Shown here piece by piece: positions 44,191 through 56,869 of a stretch of DNA of 64,000 nucleotides. How positions within the stretch are numbered: position 1 is the first letter of the stretch; each line of letters starts with the position of its first letter. The translations under genes and the position numbers were made by a program. The notes below the pieces were generated by a model. That model saw only the letters and a program-made list of their open reading frames with translations, was not told the origin of the DNA and did no database searches. Origin of the DNA: Mytilus trossulus (lineage: Eukaryota > Mollusca > Bivalvia > Mytilida > Mytilidae); assembly GCF_036588685.1 (NCBI RefSeq), contig NC_086378.1, positions 46,370,686 to 46,434,685 on the forward strand, written 5' to 3'.

Positions 44191-44609
44191 TTGCCGACAT
44201 CAACATATACGTTTCCGGAATTATGAAATTTTGCGCTCAGTTGAACTACATTGCAATACAGTCGTTTTGTCTTATGTATCAGAAAGGTCAAATCAGTAAA
44301 TATTATAGTATATACTTATAGGTATTCACAAACAATAACTCTTGCTCACACATTGATAGATTTTGTCGACTAGCTGTGAGCAGTTCTTTACACGTATACA
44401 AAACACATGCAATACATGTTTTTTTCAGTAGTATTATTCATTATGGTCTAAAGTATATTCTCAAAATCAATATTACGATTTCACATGGATGACTATGGTC
44501 AACACATTTAAGTTATCTAATGTTTAACACAATACATTCATTAAGATTTGTATTCATCAATCGATATTTCTGTTTGTGTACAATAAATAAAACTTCCAAA
44601 TGTGACATA

Positions 44610-44720
44610 TTAAAGGATAACATTCCTATTGTCATCACTTGAAACATACGAATAACCTGATGGTTTTATATTGACATATTCATATCATCTCTCATTTGTC
44701 TATAGAAAGGCATTACATAA
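44610..44720 (+). promoter_or_regulatory. orphan copy of channel distal block (D4)
   Basis: Shares 'gtcatcacttgaaacat', 'tattgacatattcatatcat' and 'gaaaggca' with the other blocks. About 1.1 kb downstream is a short channel 5' relic (45736), the same spacing as in the unit at 40519/41757. Confidence 0.5.
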
Positions 44721-45059
44721 TTTGTATTGATGATACGATTTTATAAAAACATTTAAATGAAGAGTTCTAAGAATATTAAATAATAATTCTGTCGAAAAAA
44801 GTGTGTAAGTTAGAATAAATAATGAATTTCTTACAATCAATTATTATTTTTTGTATTTGTGAAGAAAAATAATTAAAGTAAAATATGCCCTCTTACATTT
44901 ATGAAGGGATAAAAACAAACATAATTTCAATAAACAAACAACGGTTAGCGAATGCTGTCCTGTGAAACACTAATCTGAAGGGCTGTGGTTTCTGTTTTAT
45001 GTTTTTCACTCAGCATGTTCAGTATGCTGTTAAACAGCACAATTCACTAAAATTGAAAT

Positions 45060-45715
45060 GCAGCCTATCTATAATACTAAAATAACGAGGTCCAATTTGT
45101 CAGCCGTCATCGGGTAAAAACGACAAATCAAAGAATTCGACTTTATATATAACTAATATAGGACAATGGTGTAGATTAAAAATTACACCACTCCAGACCC
45201 TTTTGTTTTTCCCATAATTAATATTGCCAATAATTAACAAGTTCCGGGTTGAATCCGATACCGATACCAATAGTATATCCATCTGTTACGTATCTGACAG
45301 GCGCACCACCAAACGGTGTATTTAGGATTTTGCTATATACACGGGTCATAATCACAGGGTTGACACTACTAAATTCAATCATTGTCAAATTGTTCCATAT
45401 TGTAGTATTTTAATCAGTAAGACTTTCTGAGATATAAAAGAATAAAAGAATTCAACTTTATTTACAATGCTGTTGATTAAAAAATACTCCATTCTAGGCC
45501 CTTTGTTTTCCAAATAATTAATATTACCAATAATTGATAAGTTCCAGGTCGACGGGTTCAAACAGAAAGATTTTGAAATCAGAGAAAACTGTGTATCTTA
45601 TAATCGGCATGACTTTATCAGATGACAATACCAATACAATACTAAAATAAGGCTTACGCATAGTTATGTACTTTAATTCAGTCACGGACCCGCAATATCA
45701 CGGGTGTGTTCTAGT
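45060..45715 (-). repeat. dispersed ~0.7-kb repeat, inverted copy of 20150-20840
   Basis: Two tandem subunits about 315 bp apart ('ttaatattgccaataatt' and 'ttaatattaccaataatt') flank 'caggcgcaccaccaaacggt'. It is inserted between the orphan channel block and the channel relic. Confidence 0.75.
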
Positions 45716-45735
45716 AGTTTATAAAGAAATAAAGT

Positions 45736-45800
45736 GACTTAGCTGATCACAACACAAAAATACTCAATTATGAAAGCTTTTATAGATGTATTTGATTAAT
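45736..45800 (+). pseudogene. 5'-end relic of a fourth channel copy
   Basis: 'agctgatcacaacacaaaaa', 'tactcaatta' and 'ttttatagatg' align with the start of the paralogue at 41762-41825. Only about 65 bp remain, followed by unrelated sequence. Confidence 0.45.
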
Positions 45801-47612
45801 ATAGACCACAAGTAAGTTCCATACTCTATGGTCAGACATGTATTAATATTTCATATTTTATGGGGGACCATTTTTTTTTACCAGCCCTTTGTCTGTAATT
45901 AAACCAAAATCAAACCATTTATGTTTCTAAAAAAAGATTATTACTGCAATACTGACATGACTGGACTATAATTGTTAATCCTTTTCTTAGTCAACTGTAT
46001 TTTTTTTTAACAAATTGAAATAAAAAATAATTATGTGTAAATTGTCTGTTGAAATTTTGCACTATTTCTTTCCTTTGCTGTGTGATTGTCGAATAATGTA
46101 TGACAGCATTTGATAGATTATGTCTGAATACTGCTCGTTGTAGTTTATACCTTGATGATTTCATCCTGCAGTCGTGCTCTTAAATATCTGATATACAACA
46201 TGACATCAAAGAAAATATTAGGTCCAAACCGGTGTTAGAAGACGTCTTGATTTTTTTAGGGAAGTACAGAAATAAACGAATACATGATATGTTATGTTTT
46301 AAAACTGTACCAAGAGTACTTTACAAAAAGAAAGAAAAGACGAGTTTTCATATAAATCACCCGAACAGCTTCAACTTAAATCGTAGTATTGTATCAAGTA
46401 AAAACTATATTCATATAAAAAATACCATGTATCACTGATGATCAAGTCTCAATTGATTGCATAATGCGAAGAGAAAATTTGAGACCGGCAATAGCGAATA
46501 GGTTTATTGTATAAACGAGCAATACATGTGTTTAAGTCATGAAATCATTTTCAAATTGATTTTATTCCAAATGTTCTTTTTGTAAGCTTTCGGTAATATA
46601 CATGTTGGACTTATTTTTTATATGGAATAAATACATAAATATATAAACATGAATAAAAACAAAAAAACACAAACAGCAACAAATAAAAAAAAATGATTTA
46701 TTAAAGAATAAATGACAATAGGAAGTATTGTGTTAATATTAAATTGTCCAAATGTTTCTGCAATAGTTTTTGCACACAGAAAAAGATACCATATGAATGA
46801 CAACGCCACGGTGAAAACCGTCTAACGAAAAATATAGACCCACAAAACACCCACACAAGTATACAAAAAAAAACCTCAATACAATATTAATTAAGACCGT
46901 GAAACAGACACCCAATCAAAAGTTAGGGTTGCTCTTATGTGCACTGAAAAAAAAATCCTAAAAAAGGGAGTACAGAAGCAAAGAATAAGTAAGTGCTAAG
47001 GGTTTGTTCAATCGTATCGAATAATCATGCAGCTAAAATTTGTTGTGTTGTTCTTATAAAGTTACAGTTTGTTGATGTTAAAAAAGTTCTAAAGGTTGCA
47101 CTTTGTAAATACAGCTGTTTCTCATAACACGCCTCTTTTGGGGAGATCTTAAATATTCATAAAAAAAAATTTTGTTTACATACTGGTTCCCAGTTATGCT
47201 CTCTGTGTTCCATCTCACAGAGACATAACTTGGGAATGTTACCAGTAAATATACATGTGCATATTGTTTACATTGAAAGCTGTGGTAACCTTAGAAAATT
47301 AGTGATAGTTTAAACTCTGAGAAGTGCAGGGCATAAACACATTGAAAATATGCCGCACAGACCTATTTTTTTACCTTTGAAAAAAATTGGGGTGCATATG
47401 AGCTTTTAATTCTAGGATAAGATTTGTTTTCAAAACTTCATAGTACATGTAGTAAAAGTGGTACAGTTTTTGCCATAAAAGGAGTTCCTATGGGAAATTG
47501 CATTGTCAATATTTACAGAAATGCAACCTAAAACAGTTTTTTTTAAAATTCTGTGGATAACTATCATTCGAACAGTAATTTAAACTTTTCGAATTCTGAA
47601 ACTATAATTTTT
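45801..47612. other. no gene seen; one short hairpin
   Basis: AT-rich. 47202-47240 is an inverted repeat (AGTTATG, CTCTGTG ... CACAGAG, CATAACT). The 46618-46809 frame is low complexity. Confidence 0.4.
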
Positions 47613-49144
47613 AGCTCAACTGGACCGAAGGGCCAAGTAAGCTTTTTTCATCACTTTGCGTCCGTCGTTGAAAAATCTTCTCCTCTGAAACCAAGGGAGC
47701 AAATTAAACCAAACTTAGCCACAATCATCATTGGGGTATCTTGTTTAAAAAATGTGTCCAGTGACCCGGCCAACTAACCAAGATGGCCGCCATGGCTAAA
47801 AATAGAACACAGAGGTAAAATGTAGATTTTGACTTATATCTCTGAAACCAAAGCATTTAGCGCAAATCTGACGTGAGGTAAACTTGTTTATCAGGTCAAG
47901 CACTATCTGCTCTAAAATTGTTCAGATGAATCGGAGAACCCGTCGTTGGGTTGCTGCACCTAAATTGGTAATTTTAAGGAAATTTTGCCGTTGTTGGTTA
48001 TTATTTTGAATATTATTATAGATAGAGGTAAACTGTGAACAGCAATAATGTTCAGCAAACTAGGATCTACAATTAAGTCAAAGATGATCAAAATGGTCAA
48101 TTGACCTCTTTAGGAGTTATTGCCCTTTATAGTCATTTTTTAACAAATTTTTGTAAATTTTTGTAATCTTTTAAAAAAATTCTTCTCCTCTGAAACTACT
48201 ATTACAAATTTAACCAAATTTGTCCACAATCATCATTAGGGTATGTAGTTTAAAAAACGTGTCCGTTGACCCGACTAGCCAATCAAGATGACCGCCATGG
48301 CTAAAAATAGAATATATGGGTAAAATATAGATTTTGGCTTATAACTCGGAAACCAACAGATTTAGAGCAAATCTGAAAGGGTTGAAATTGTTGATCAAGT
48401 CAAAATTTATCTGCCCTGAAATTTTCAGATGAATCGGACAACCGATTGTTGGGTTGCTACACTTTAATTGATAATTTAAAGGAAATTTTGCCGTTTTTGG
48501 TCACATCTTGATATATTATTATAGATAGAGATAAATTGTAAACATCAATAATGTTCAGCAAAGTAAGATTTACAAATAAGTTAAATGACCAAAATGATCA
48601 GTTGACCCCTTCAGGAGTTATTGCCCTTTATAGTAAATTTTTACCATCTTTTCTTCATTTTTTTTTATCTTTTACAAAATTCTTCTCCTCTGAAACTAAT
48701 ATGACAAAATGTAACCAAACTTGTCCACAATCATCACAAGAGTATCTTGTTTAAGAAATGTGTCCGATGACTCTGCCCGGGAACCAAGTTGAGATGGTAG
48801 ACATGGCTTAAAATAGTTTATAGGGTAAAATGCAGTTTTTGGTTTATATATCTGAAACTTAAACATTTAGAGCAAATCTGACTGGTGGCAAAAATGCTCA
48901 TCAAATTTAGATATATCTGCCCTGAATTTTCAGACAAATCCGACAACCAGTTGTAGGGTTGCTGCCCCTCAGAAAGTAATTTTATGGAAATTTTGCAGTT
49001 TTTCGCTATTATCTTAGATACATTTGTATTATTAAAGAATCTAATGATATCTTATACTATAAATTATGATTTTAACCTTATTTTACATGATTTCAAAAGC
49101 ATCAGTAAATACAGGTGAGCGACACCGGGCCTTTAGAGCCTCTA
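47613..49144 (-). repeat. pearl/Helentron-associated-like element, family A, copy 3
   Basis: Inverse orientation: 'agctcaactggaccgaaggg' at the left is the 3' hairpin end, and 'acaggtgagcgacaccgggc', 'ctttagagcctctag' at the right is the 5' end. Three ~490-bp units lie between, each with the inverse of the 'gccatggcggccatcttgg' word. The GAC tract is almost gone. Confidence 0.85.
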
Positions 49145-50394
49145 GTTATCTTAAAACTATAAATTTAGTAATTGTCAAATGTAGGAGTAAGTGTAGGCCC
49201 ATTGGACACACGAACAGAACTCCTCCATAACGTAGAAATGCACAATAACACCAAGAAATTTGTGTTTACAATTATGAAAAATAAGATATGAGGCAATTAA
49301 TGATGTTAATTCCTATAATGACTTATATAAGTGAACGTTATAATACTAAAATCAATTTTTGGTTAAATAGACCGTACCACAACATGTTAGAATTCGAAAA
49401 AAATGGTTGTTCAGAAATAGAACATTGTTCAATTGATGAAGTAAATGTTAGTTTATGTACTTGGTAATATGCTGATATATATATATACATAACATATACG
49501 TTTATAATTAAAAGACATATTTAAACAGTAAATTTAAAGGATAACGAGTATAAGTTGCTAATATTTGATGTCTTTATTTCTTTGGAAGCTTTGCCAATCT
49601 TTATGTTAGCGAACATATTTCTATGAAACTATTCCATGAGTCTGTTTTATGCGACATTGGCATTGACATGATTACTGACGATATCTATTCTGTTAAATAA
49701 AAAAAAATATTATTATTTTCGAATAGAAAATTTCACCTCAACTGGAATATATTATATAAATAGTTATAGTCAGTAAAATACGCTTTTAATTAATAACGAA
49801 CACATTAAGTATTTTCTAAAGACTGTTTTATAGTTTTGTACTGCGCAACGGCTATGTGATGAATGCTGATAACTGTATTCTCAAAAATTGTTTCAGTAGG
49901 TGTTTAAAATTGTGTTGCGAAGCTTTGAAAGTGTTGACTACTGTAAAGTCCTTTTTTTTATTATTATTATACGTTTAAATGCCATTAGTATCTCATAATC
50001 TATATTGTGTTTATAGTGAAATTATTCATCTCTTTTACACGTAAAATACCCTTGTGACTACTTAGGACATTATAGATTTTATTCACTTTCAATTGTTATT
50101 TTTTACATGAACAAGTTTTCTGATTTACCATACTGACCATTGTGCAAAGCATGCATTTTTAAAATTTTTAAATGATTTAACTTATTTCAATTATTGGTAT
50201 CGATACACTGATTATTAAGTGTACGCTTTTATCAATACGTTCAAAAAATAGAATTCACCATAAAATAAAACTGAACTAGTAACATAGTAAGTTTAACAAA
50301 ATACAGGGCATAGTACTCATACCATTCTGTTTTGGGGGTTTATACTTATTGTGTAACTGTAAAATCACATATGATGAGTGTTAATTATCTACGT
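49145..50394. other. downstream of LRR gene, no gene
   Basis: AT-rich. Nothing recognised. Confidence 0.4.
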
Positions 50395-50543
50395 TTAATA
50401 TTTCAAGTGGTATAATAAAAGCTCAAATGACCTCTTACCTATTTTGATAACTGGACAATTGAAAACTATTAATGATGACAATGACAGATAAAGCGACACC
50501 ACTAACAGCATGACTGAGGGCGAATTTGTCGTCGACTTTGAAT
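50395..50543 (-). CDS. transmembrane exon of LRR protein
   Basis: Acceptor TTTCAG. Encodes DSKSTTNSPS, then a ~22-residue hydrophobic helix and a short basic tail. Its phase (two bases completing a codon) fits the preceding exon. Confidence 0.55.
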
Positions 50544-53500
50544 CTGAAATATATTCATATTTGAAGTCTTGAAAAAATAATATTTTTCAAACAATTTCGG
50601 GATAGCCGTGATTTCCTCGATGCCCAAAATTACAAAAACCAGTTTAACATTATATATAAATAAACAGCTGCGCCATGAGCGCATGATACGCCCGACGTCT
50701 TGTGTGGAAGTTTTATGCAATAATCATAAATAGTTTCTGAGAAAGTTTTAAGCAATAACCATATATTGTTTTTGAGACACGGCGGGACATGTGAAACCCC
50801 CAACCGTTTTTTTTTTACAAAAAACTAAATATCACTAAAATAAAATTTTGAATCAAAACCAAAAAGTATAATGATCTTTAGATTAATATAACAAAGAAGA
50901 GTGTAAAGTTTTAAGCAATAATCATAAATTGTTTTTGAGATACGGCACAACATGTAAAAAAACCCTCCCCCTTTTTTTACAAAATACTCAATAATTCAAA
51001 AATGAAATTTTGAATCATCACCAAAAAGTATACAGATCTTTAGATTAATATAACAAAGACATGTGTAAAGTTTTAAGCAATAATCATAAATCGTTTTTAA
51101 GATATGGTGCGACATGTAAAAAAACCCTCCCCCTTTTTTACAAAATATTCAATAACTCAAAAATAAAATTTTGAATCATCACCAAAAAGTATACAGATAT
51201 TAAGATTAATATAACTAAGAAGTGTTTAAAGTTTTAAGCCATAAGCAAGAATCGTTTTTGAGATACGGTGCGACATGTGAAAAAAACACACCCCAGTTTT
51301 AATTACAAAGTGCCGTAACTCAAAAAGTTTTAATCTTATTTTCACCAAAAAGTATACAGATCATTTGACCATCATAAGAAACAACTATGTTGAGTTTCAT
51401 GAAATTTGGATAAGTCGTTCTTAAGTTACGGTGCGACATGTTTACGCCGGACAGACAGACGGACGGACAGACGGACGGACAGACGGACGGACGGACGGAC
51501 ACCGGACATTTGTAAACCATAATACGTCCAGTCAGAATTTTGACGGGCGTATAAAAATCATGATAATATATTGAAAATAGAACGTCATCCAAATATTGTG
51601 ATCTGTATGATGTTTATATAAAAACCGAAATGATTGTTTGCAAATCTGTTAGAAGTGTCTTGTTTCAGGTTTCAAATTTCATGCTTGATAATCGCTTAGT
51701 AAAAAAAAATTCACCAGCAGGACGAGTCATTTTATAAATTTAATCACCTATCACAGAAAACACTTATGCCGTGAATAAAAAGTATTGTTTTGTATCTTAA
51801 TATTTTCAATTCATAGTTATAATCTAATTATAATTGTGTGTTCAAGTGTGAATCACGGGGCTAAAGGGGTGTAGGTGAATGAAAAGATACATAAGATATT
51901 CTAGATGTTTTGACGGAAGAATTTATAGTAAGTTTAACTGTTTGTTTCGCTCAAATATGAATTAATGATAGTGTGAGGCTGCCAACTAAGAGCGCTCAAT
52001 GGACTGATCAATTTTCAAATCTTATTTTAACTTTCAATGTTGCAATAAAAGTAATAAACAAATAGTAAATCATACCACATTAAATCGTTTTTATAGTGAG
52101 CTTAATTTTTACCTGCATTTTGCTGTTGGTTAACAGAGTTAGTATCTAGCCCATGAACATTCAAATATAGTAGTAGTATATGCCATGTATCATTGCAAAT
52201 TTTCCTAGCATAAACTTCAGTATGCCGCATATATTAACATAATATACTACAATGGCATCATTCTCTTTTTTAAAATATTGTCCCTACCTGTGCAATCGGT
52301 AAAATTATGATTTAGTATCTTAATGTCACCACACTTTGTAGGTTGATTTCCCAAATATGTATGGTTTCGTAGAAAATCTCTAAAACCTTTCATGCGGCAA
52401 TTTGAGCAGGTCAGTGAATTGTTGTCTAATTTTCTGTGAAAACAAACAATAGCAAGGCAGTTTTTATTCTCTTTGATTAATATCATAATCAATATGCTAT
52501 TATTTTTACATAAAACAAACTAATAAAAATAAATCGTAAACATGTTATACAGTATGAAAAAAGGTGTCGGGTATAATTGCATCCTAAATAAAGACAATGG
52601 TAGTATGGGACACCCGAAAGGAAACAAGATTGCGGCCTCGAACTGTTCGAACGTTTTTTCTATAAAATGGTCTTCTTTTTTGTAATTCTTCCTACTGATA
52701 GTGATAGTTTGTTCTCATGTTGTGTTGCTACACCGCTGTCCCATGTAAAAGAGAGGCGAAAAATACCAAAGGGACATTCAAACTAATAAGTCGAAAAAAT
52801 GGAGAATTGACCACAAACAAACATGTGAAACTCCGCTACATTGTTTTTATGCCTGTCCTAATTCAGGAATTGTATTTAAGTGGCTGTCGTTAGTTGTTGT
52901 CTATCATATTTGTTTTCCTTTCATTGTTTTAGTTAAAAAAAAGTAGTAAACTAATTTTGTGAAAAACCATTTTGACCTAAACAGCTATTACAAAGACTAT
53001 GCAATACATTGTTAAAAAAATCATTAACAAAGAACACCGAACTACCAGGGAAATTTGTATTAAGAGAAATCCATAAAATCTGGAAAAAAAAAACAATCGC
53101 TCGACTACATTAATCAACGGAACGACTTAAAAAGAAATAAAACTGTCATATTTCTGAATTGGTACAGACAGTTTTCGACGAAAATGATGAATGAAACCTG
53201 ATGTTAAAGTTAGTAAAACCTCACACAAGTGTATGCTAGTTGTTTATATTTCCTTTATATTGACAAAATTGTGTGAACAGCCCAAAAAGACATAATTGGT
53301 TTACGTGAATAAATTGGGATCCAGCAGCTAATATTTTAAAACATACATTAAAGATATACTACACACCTAAATCAAATAATGCAAAAAAAATTCAATTGAA
53401 TCTAACAAAGATGCCAACATAAAAGGTTTTGCACTTGATAGTACAGTAAAGTAAAACAAAATGACGCTGCACACTTTCCGATAAAGTACAAATTATGTAG

Positions 53501-56226
53501 AATATAGATACGATGGTATACAAAATAAAAACAACACTGTAAAAATTGCATTCGTCCGAATCGCGCCGCTGGATCCGCATCAAGAACAGCAAAAACCAAA
53601 ATCTGAGAGCTAGATGCACAAATACCGTGCCACTTCAAGAGTCATAACAATACATTGACAAATAAAGGGAAAACGGTAACACATATCTTTAGCACTTAAA
53701 ATCTATATTTTTACCCTGAATAGCTATCTATTGTTTCTTACTACCTCCAACTGTTCTTTTTTTTTAAAAGACGAGTCAGTCTTTGACAAAAACCTGGCTC
53801 ATCATATTTTAGCTCAGAAACCATTGGCGTTTTACAAAGCCTGAGTAGCAGTCGCAAGCTCTTAAGGTAACATAGTGGGTTATTAAGTCAGCTTCAGTCT
53901 TTCAATTATCAAGCTAATCTACTGTGGTAAATTCAACACTGTTCACACAGTTCTTTTGAAGTCAATTTAGATCAGTTTGGTCTCTGTTAAGACTGTTAAA
54001 AAAACTTAATAGTATGGAAAACAATTGCACTGGCCTGGATTGAATTCTAGCCAAATGTCTAAACAGTACAAACTGAATTTATTACATAAACATATCTGAA
54101 AAATAACGCTAACTTTTAACAAGACTTCCGGTCCGCTTTTAGTTTTAGACTTTTCAGATAAGGTTTAAATCGATATTGCCTTTTAAGCATATTTTTATAA
54201 GTGATTTGTTGAAATTTTTGTCGTACTGAGCCGCTTTAAACTGACCACACGGTATTGATTTTCCTCATTATTAAAAGACATATGGCCACTTCGCTGACTG
54301 TAAAATCATATAAGCCAACATGGCATTTACAAATAATCTGAACAATGAAATACAATATTGCTATTCAAATGCGACATGTGAAGGAGTAGAGTTGATCGTA
54401 TTTTATGTTTGCTGTGCATTTATCAAGGAAAATATCTGTAAAGGAAGTACACCACTAATTCATGGCCCCATTGTTTTCTATGTTAAATTCCTCCATTTAA
54501 AGCAGGCACACCTCTTTTGTTTTAAGTTCAAATAAAGTGGCAATCATTGCAGGTCAAAGCAACACTTTATGGTGTCTTGTACTGAAAAAAATCAGCATAC
54601 CTTTATGACATATAAGAAAGAACTGGTCACCGGAACTTCGGATGTACCAAAACAAGTACTTCAGATCTGACAAACAGACAAAATATACCCTCTTTTTAAA
54701 ATTTAGTGCAGTTATTTTAATATTCCAAATTATAAGTCAAAAAGTGTTCTACGATGATCAACAGTCCTTCAGCTTTTATTTGATACCAAAAATACCCAAA
54801 TATTCTACATATTTTGAAAGTTACACTCATGCGTAGATATATTTTGTGTTAAATATGTACTACTTTCTGGAATGTGCTTTCTGGCCGGGCCCGAATTAGT
54901 GGTGTTACACCTATAACAGAACCAAACTTGCTATATTGACTTCAGCATTACTTATTTTCATTCTATGATCTATTTCAAGCAATAAATAAAAACATATAAA
55001 GCTTTAGTCCAAATGCTATTTTACTAATGTTAAGCTCATATTGGACTGGTAGTAACATATGGGTTATTCAAAGAAAACTGCATATGGATATTACCAAAGG
55101 CAAATATACTTTTTTTGTATTCTCTATATCATTGTTTTATTTATTAATTTCTATTAGGAAAGCTATGTGCTTACCAATAGTCATGTTTTTATCAGAGGTT
55201 CTTCATTAAATAAAAATATATTAGTCCAAACTTAAGACATAATTGAAAATATTGTCCCCCCTTGTTTCTTCAGATTGGTAAAGAGCCTTTATTTTGTATA
55301 AACCATACTTCTGTGGTAAATCATACATTATTAAGAGCAATTTATATATCCCTCAGCTAGATATCTTGCTAAGATGGTTCAAAATTGCATGTACAGTGAA
55401 ATTTTGGAATTCTTATATGAGTATATACCATTTGCCTGGATTGTTAATAAAGGCAACAGTAGTATACCGCTGTTCAAAATTCATAAATCCATGGACAAAA
55501 AACAAAATCAGAGTAACAAAACTAAAACCGAGGGAAAGGCTACCATAACAAAAACAATAAAACTTGAAAATTTATCAGATTATTTGACCAAGAGCTATTT
55601 TCTACCATACACAAGTCATAATATACATGGTTTATTGATTTCAATCAAAAATGATGCAAAAAACAGAACTTGGAGTTACACTCATGCGTAGGAACTATTT
55701 TTTGTAAAATATGTACTACTTTCTGGTATGTGCTCTCTGAATTAGTGGTTTTACACCTAAAGGCAATATATTTCTCTCTATAATCTTTTGTATTATTTAG
55801 TATTTCATCTTCAATAGGAACCCATTATGCGAATTATTACTTATAACCTAAATTTAACATATTTTAATCAAACTATTTGGCAATATGGAGTTAAACATGA
55901 ACGATTTGAACATCGGTAAATTACTGCCGCCTTACTCGTTTACTGGTTTTTGGTTAATAAACTGACGTAAAACGATTTACCATATAAACAGATGATAAAT
56001 AATAAAACAAGGCAAATTTATAATTATTTAGAAATATTTTTAAACTGTCATCAATCGGAAGGCAATATTTGTTTAGATACTATCTAGGTTGCTTCCACCT
56101 TTTGACTCCTAAATTGAAACGGTTTAATTATTTTCGTTACTGCGAATTACTCACAAGTGATATAATGACGTCAATCCCTCAAACGTCTGCCCATCAAGCA
56201 CTGTAAGATAGTTGCTACCCATCCAT
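50395..56226 (-). CDS. leucine-rich-repeat membrane protein, 3' part (three exons)
   Basis: Three exons with matching phases. 56155-56226 is exactly 72 bp, one 24-residue LRR module (MGSNYLTVLDGQTFEGLTSL). 52288-52433 completes the last repeat and carries an LRR C-terminal cap (KLDNNSLTCSNCRMKGFRDF ... PTKCGDIKILNHNFTDCT). 50395-50543 has a Ser/Thr linker and a transmembrane helix (SPSVMLLVVSLYLSLSSLIV then FNC), ending at TAA 50395-50397 after KIGKRSFELLLYHLKY if unspliced. A GT at 50438 could instead splice on. The ectodomain would be extracellular; the short tail has no recognised signalling domain. The 5' LRR exons were not found within the window and may lie further right. LRR plus cap plus single TM resembles many bivalve LRR receptors; ligand unknown. 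Confidence 0.65.
50685..51552 (+). repeat. pearl/CvA-like element, family C
   Basis: Ends GATACGCCCG and CGGGCGTAT are inverse. Inside are four units of ~165 bp ('gttttaagcaataatcat', 'gatacgg', 'gcgacatgt', 'ccaaaaagtatacagat'), then an (ACGG)n tract at 51448-51500 close to the 3' end. Core length and ACGG tract are those of bivalve pearl elements. Lies in the last LRR-gene intron. Confidence 0.8.
52288..52433 (-). CDS. LRRCT cap exon
   Basis: Acceptor CACAG and donor GTAGGG. The cysteine pattern CSNC ... C ... C matches an LRR C-terminal cap, with a CxxC instead of the usual CxC. Confidence 0.65.
52738..52800 (-). mobile_element. tail of retroelement 3'-terminal repeat
   Basis: 'gagaggcgaaaaataccaaa' and 'gggacattcaaactaa' are the inverse of the end of the repeat at 5326. 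Confidence 0.55.
52801..54817. other. LRR-gene intron, no supported exon
   Basis: AT-rich. Overlapping minus frames at 53392-53638 and a plus frame at 54320-54535 show no family similarity. Confidence 0.35.
54818..54915 (+). repeat. ~95-bp duplicated segment, copy 1
   Basis: 'agttacactcatgcgtag', 'aaatatgtactactttctgg' and 'gaattagtggt' followed by 'ttacacct' recur at 55674-55765 with small indels. Confidence 0.75.
55674..55765 (+). repeat. ~95-bp duplicated segment, copy 2
   Basis: Second copy of 54818-54915. Open frames before each copy end in the same SYTHA-stop, but only because the duplicate contains it. Confidence 0.75.
56155..56226 (-). CDS. LRR exon (72 bp, one repeat)
   Basis: AG acceptor at 56227-56228, GTGAGT donor at 56149-56154. 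It encodes one LRR with the LxxLxxxxFxGLxxL pattern; last two bases join 'a' of the next exon to give Leu. Confidence 0.65.
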
Positions 56227-56869
56227 CTGCAATTAACAACACATATGGTAGACATAAAAATATTATATGATTTCGTACTGTTTTGTTTTAATAAATAACG
56301 CATGGTAACTCCTTTTAGAAAAAAGATGAATCTATAGGATTAGTTGTGGTTAACAGAACATTTTTTTCTTGATAGATGAAACATACAGTGTGTCTCAGTG
56401 TACATGTGGTAAACATTAAATGGACTCCATCACATTAGTAGTCAATGCTTCTGTGTCCCGTTGATAATTTTTATGAAACTAGATTTTGATGAATCTAGAG
56501 AGTCAACCTCCTCAGTTAAAGATGCCATGTAATTAATATATATCTCTTTTCGTAATTTAGCTCCTAACGTTTTTTTAACGTAATATTCCTTGTTTACAAA
56601 AATGTTGTTTGAGCGTTCCTGTTGAAGATAAACAAGAAAAAAGTTTCAGACGCATAAAATTATAAAGTGTTATTTTCATTATGGGTGGGTATACCTGATA
56701 TATTTATAAGTTGCGATTGGTTATTAACTACCTTTCGGTACAACAATGTGTGACTTAAGTATATTTATTTTAGTTGTTTTTATATTACATAATAGTTTGT
56801 TGAGCCAACTTTTCAATTGAATTGTACTTTGTTCTCATGTTGTGCTGTTACCTTATTGTTTAAGGTTAG

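Noticed and set aside
43780-44321. Opposed frames of 67-120 residues
   Set aside because: They fall in interspersed repeat G (also at 39490) and on both strands at once.
53392-53638. Two overlapping minus frames that might be an N-terminal exon of the LRR gene
   Set aside because: No LRR or signal-peptide pattern in either frame and no phase-compatible splice sites that I could support.
55294-55691. Two overlapping plus-strand frames of 84 and 105 residues
   Set aside because: No family similarity seen; located in the LRR-gene intron, with the end of one supplied by a duplicated segment.
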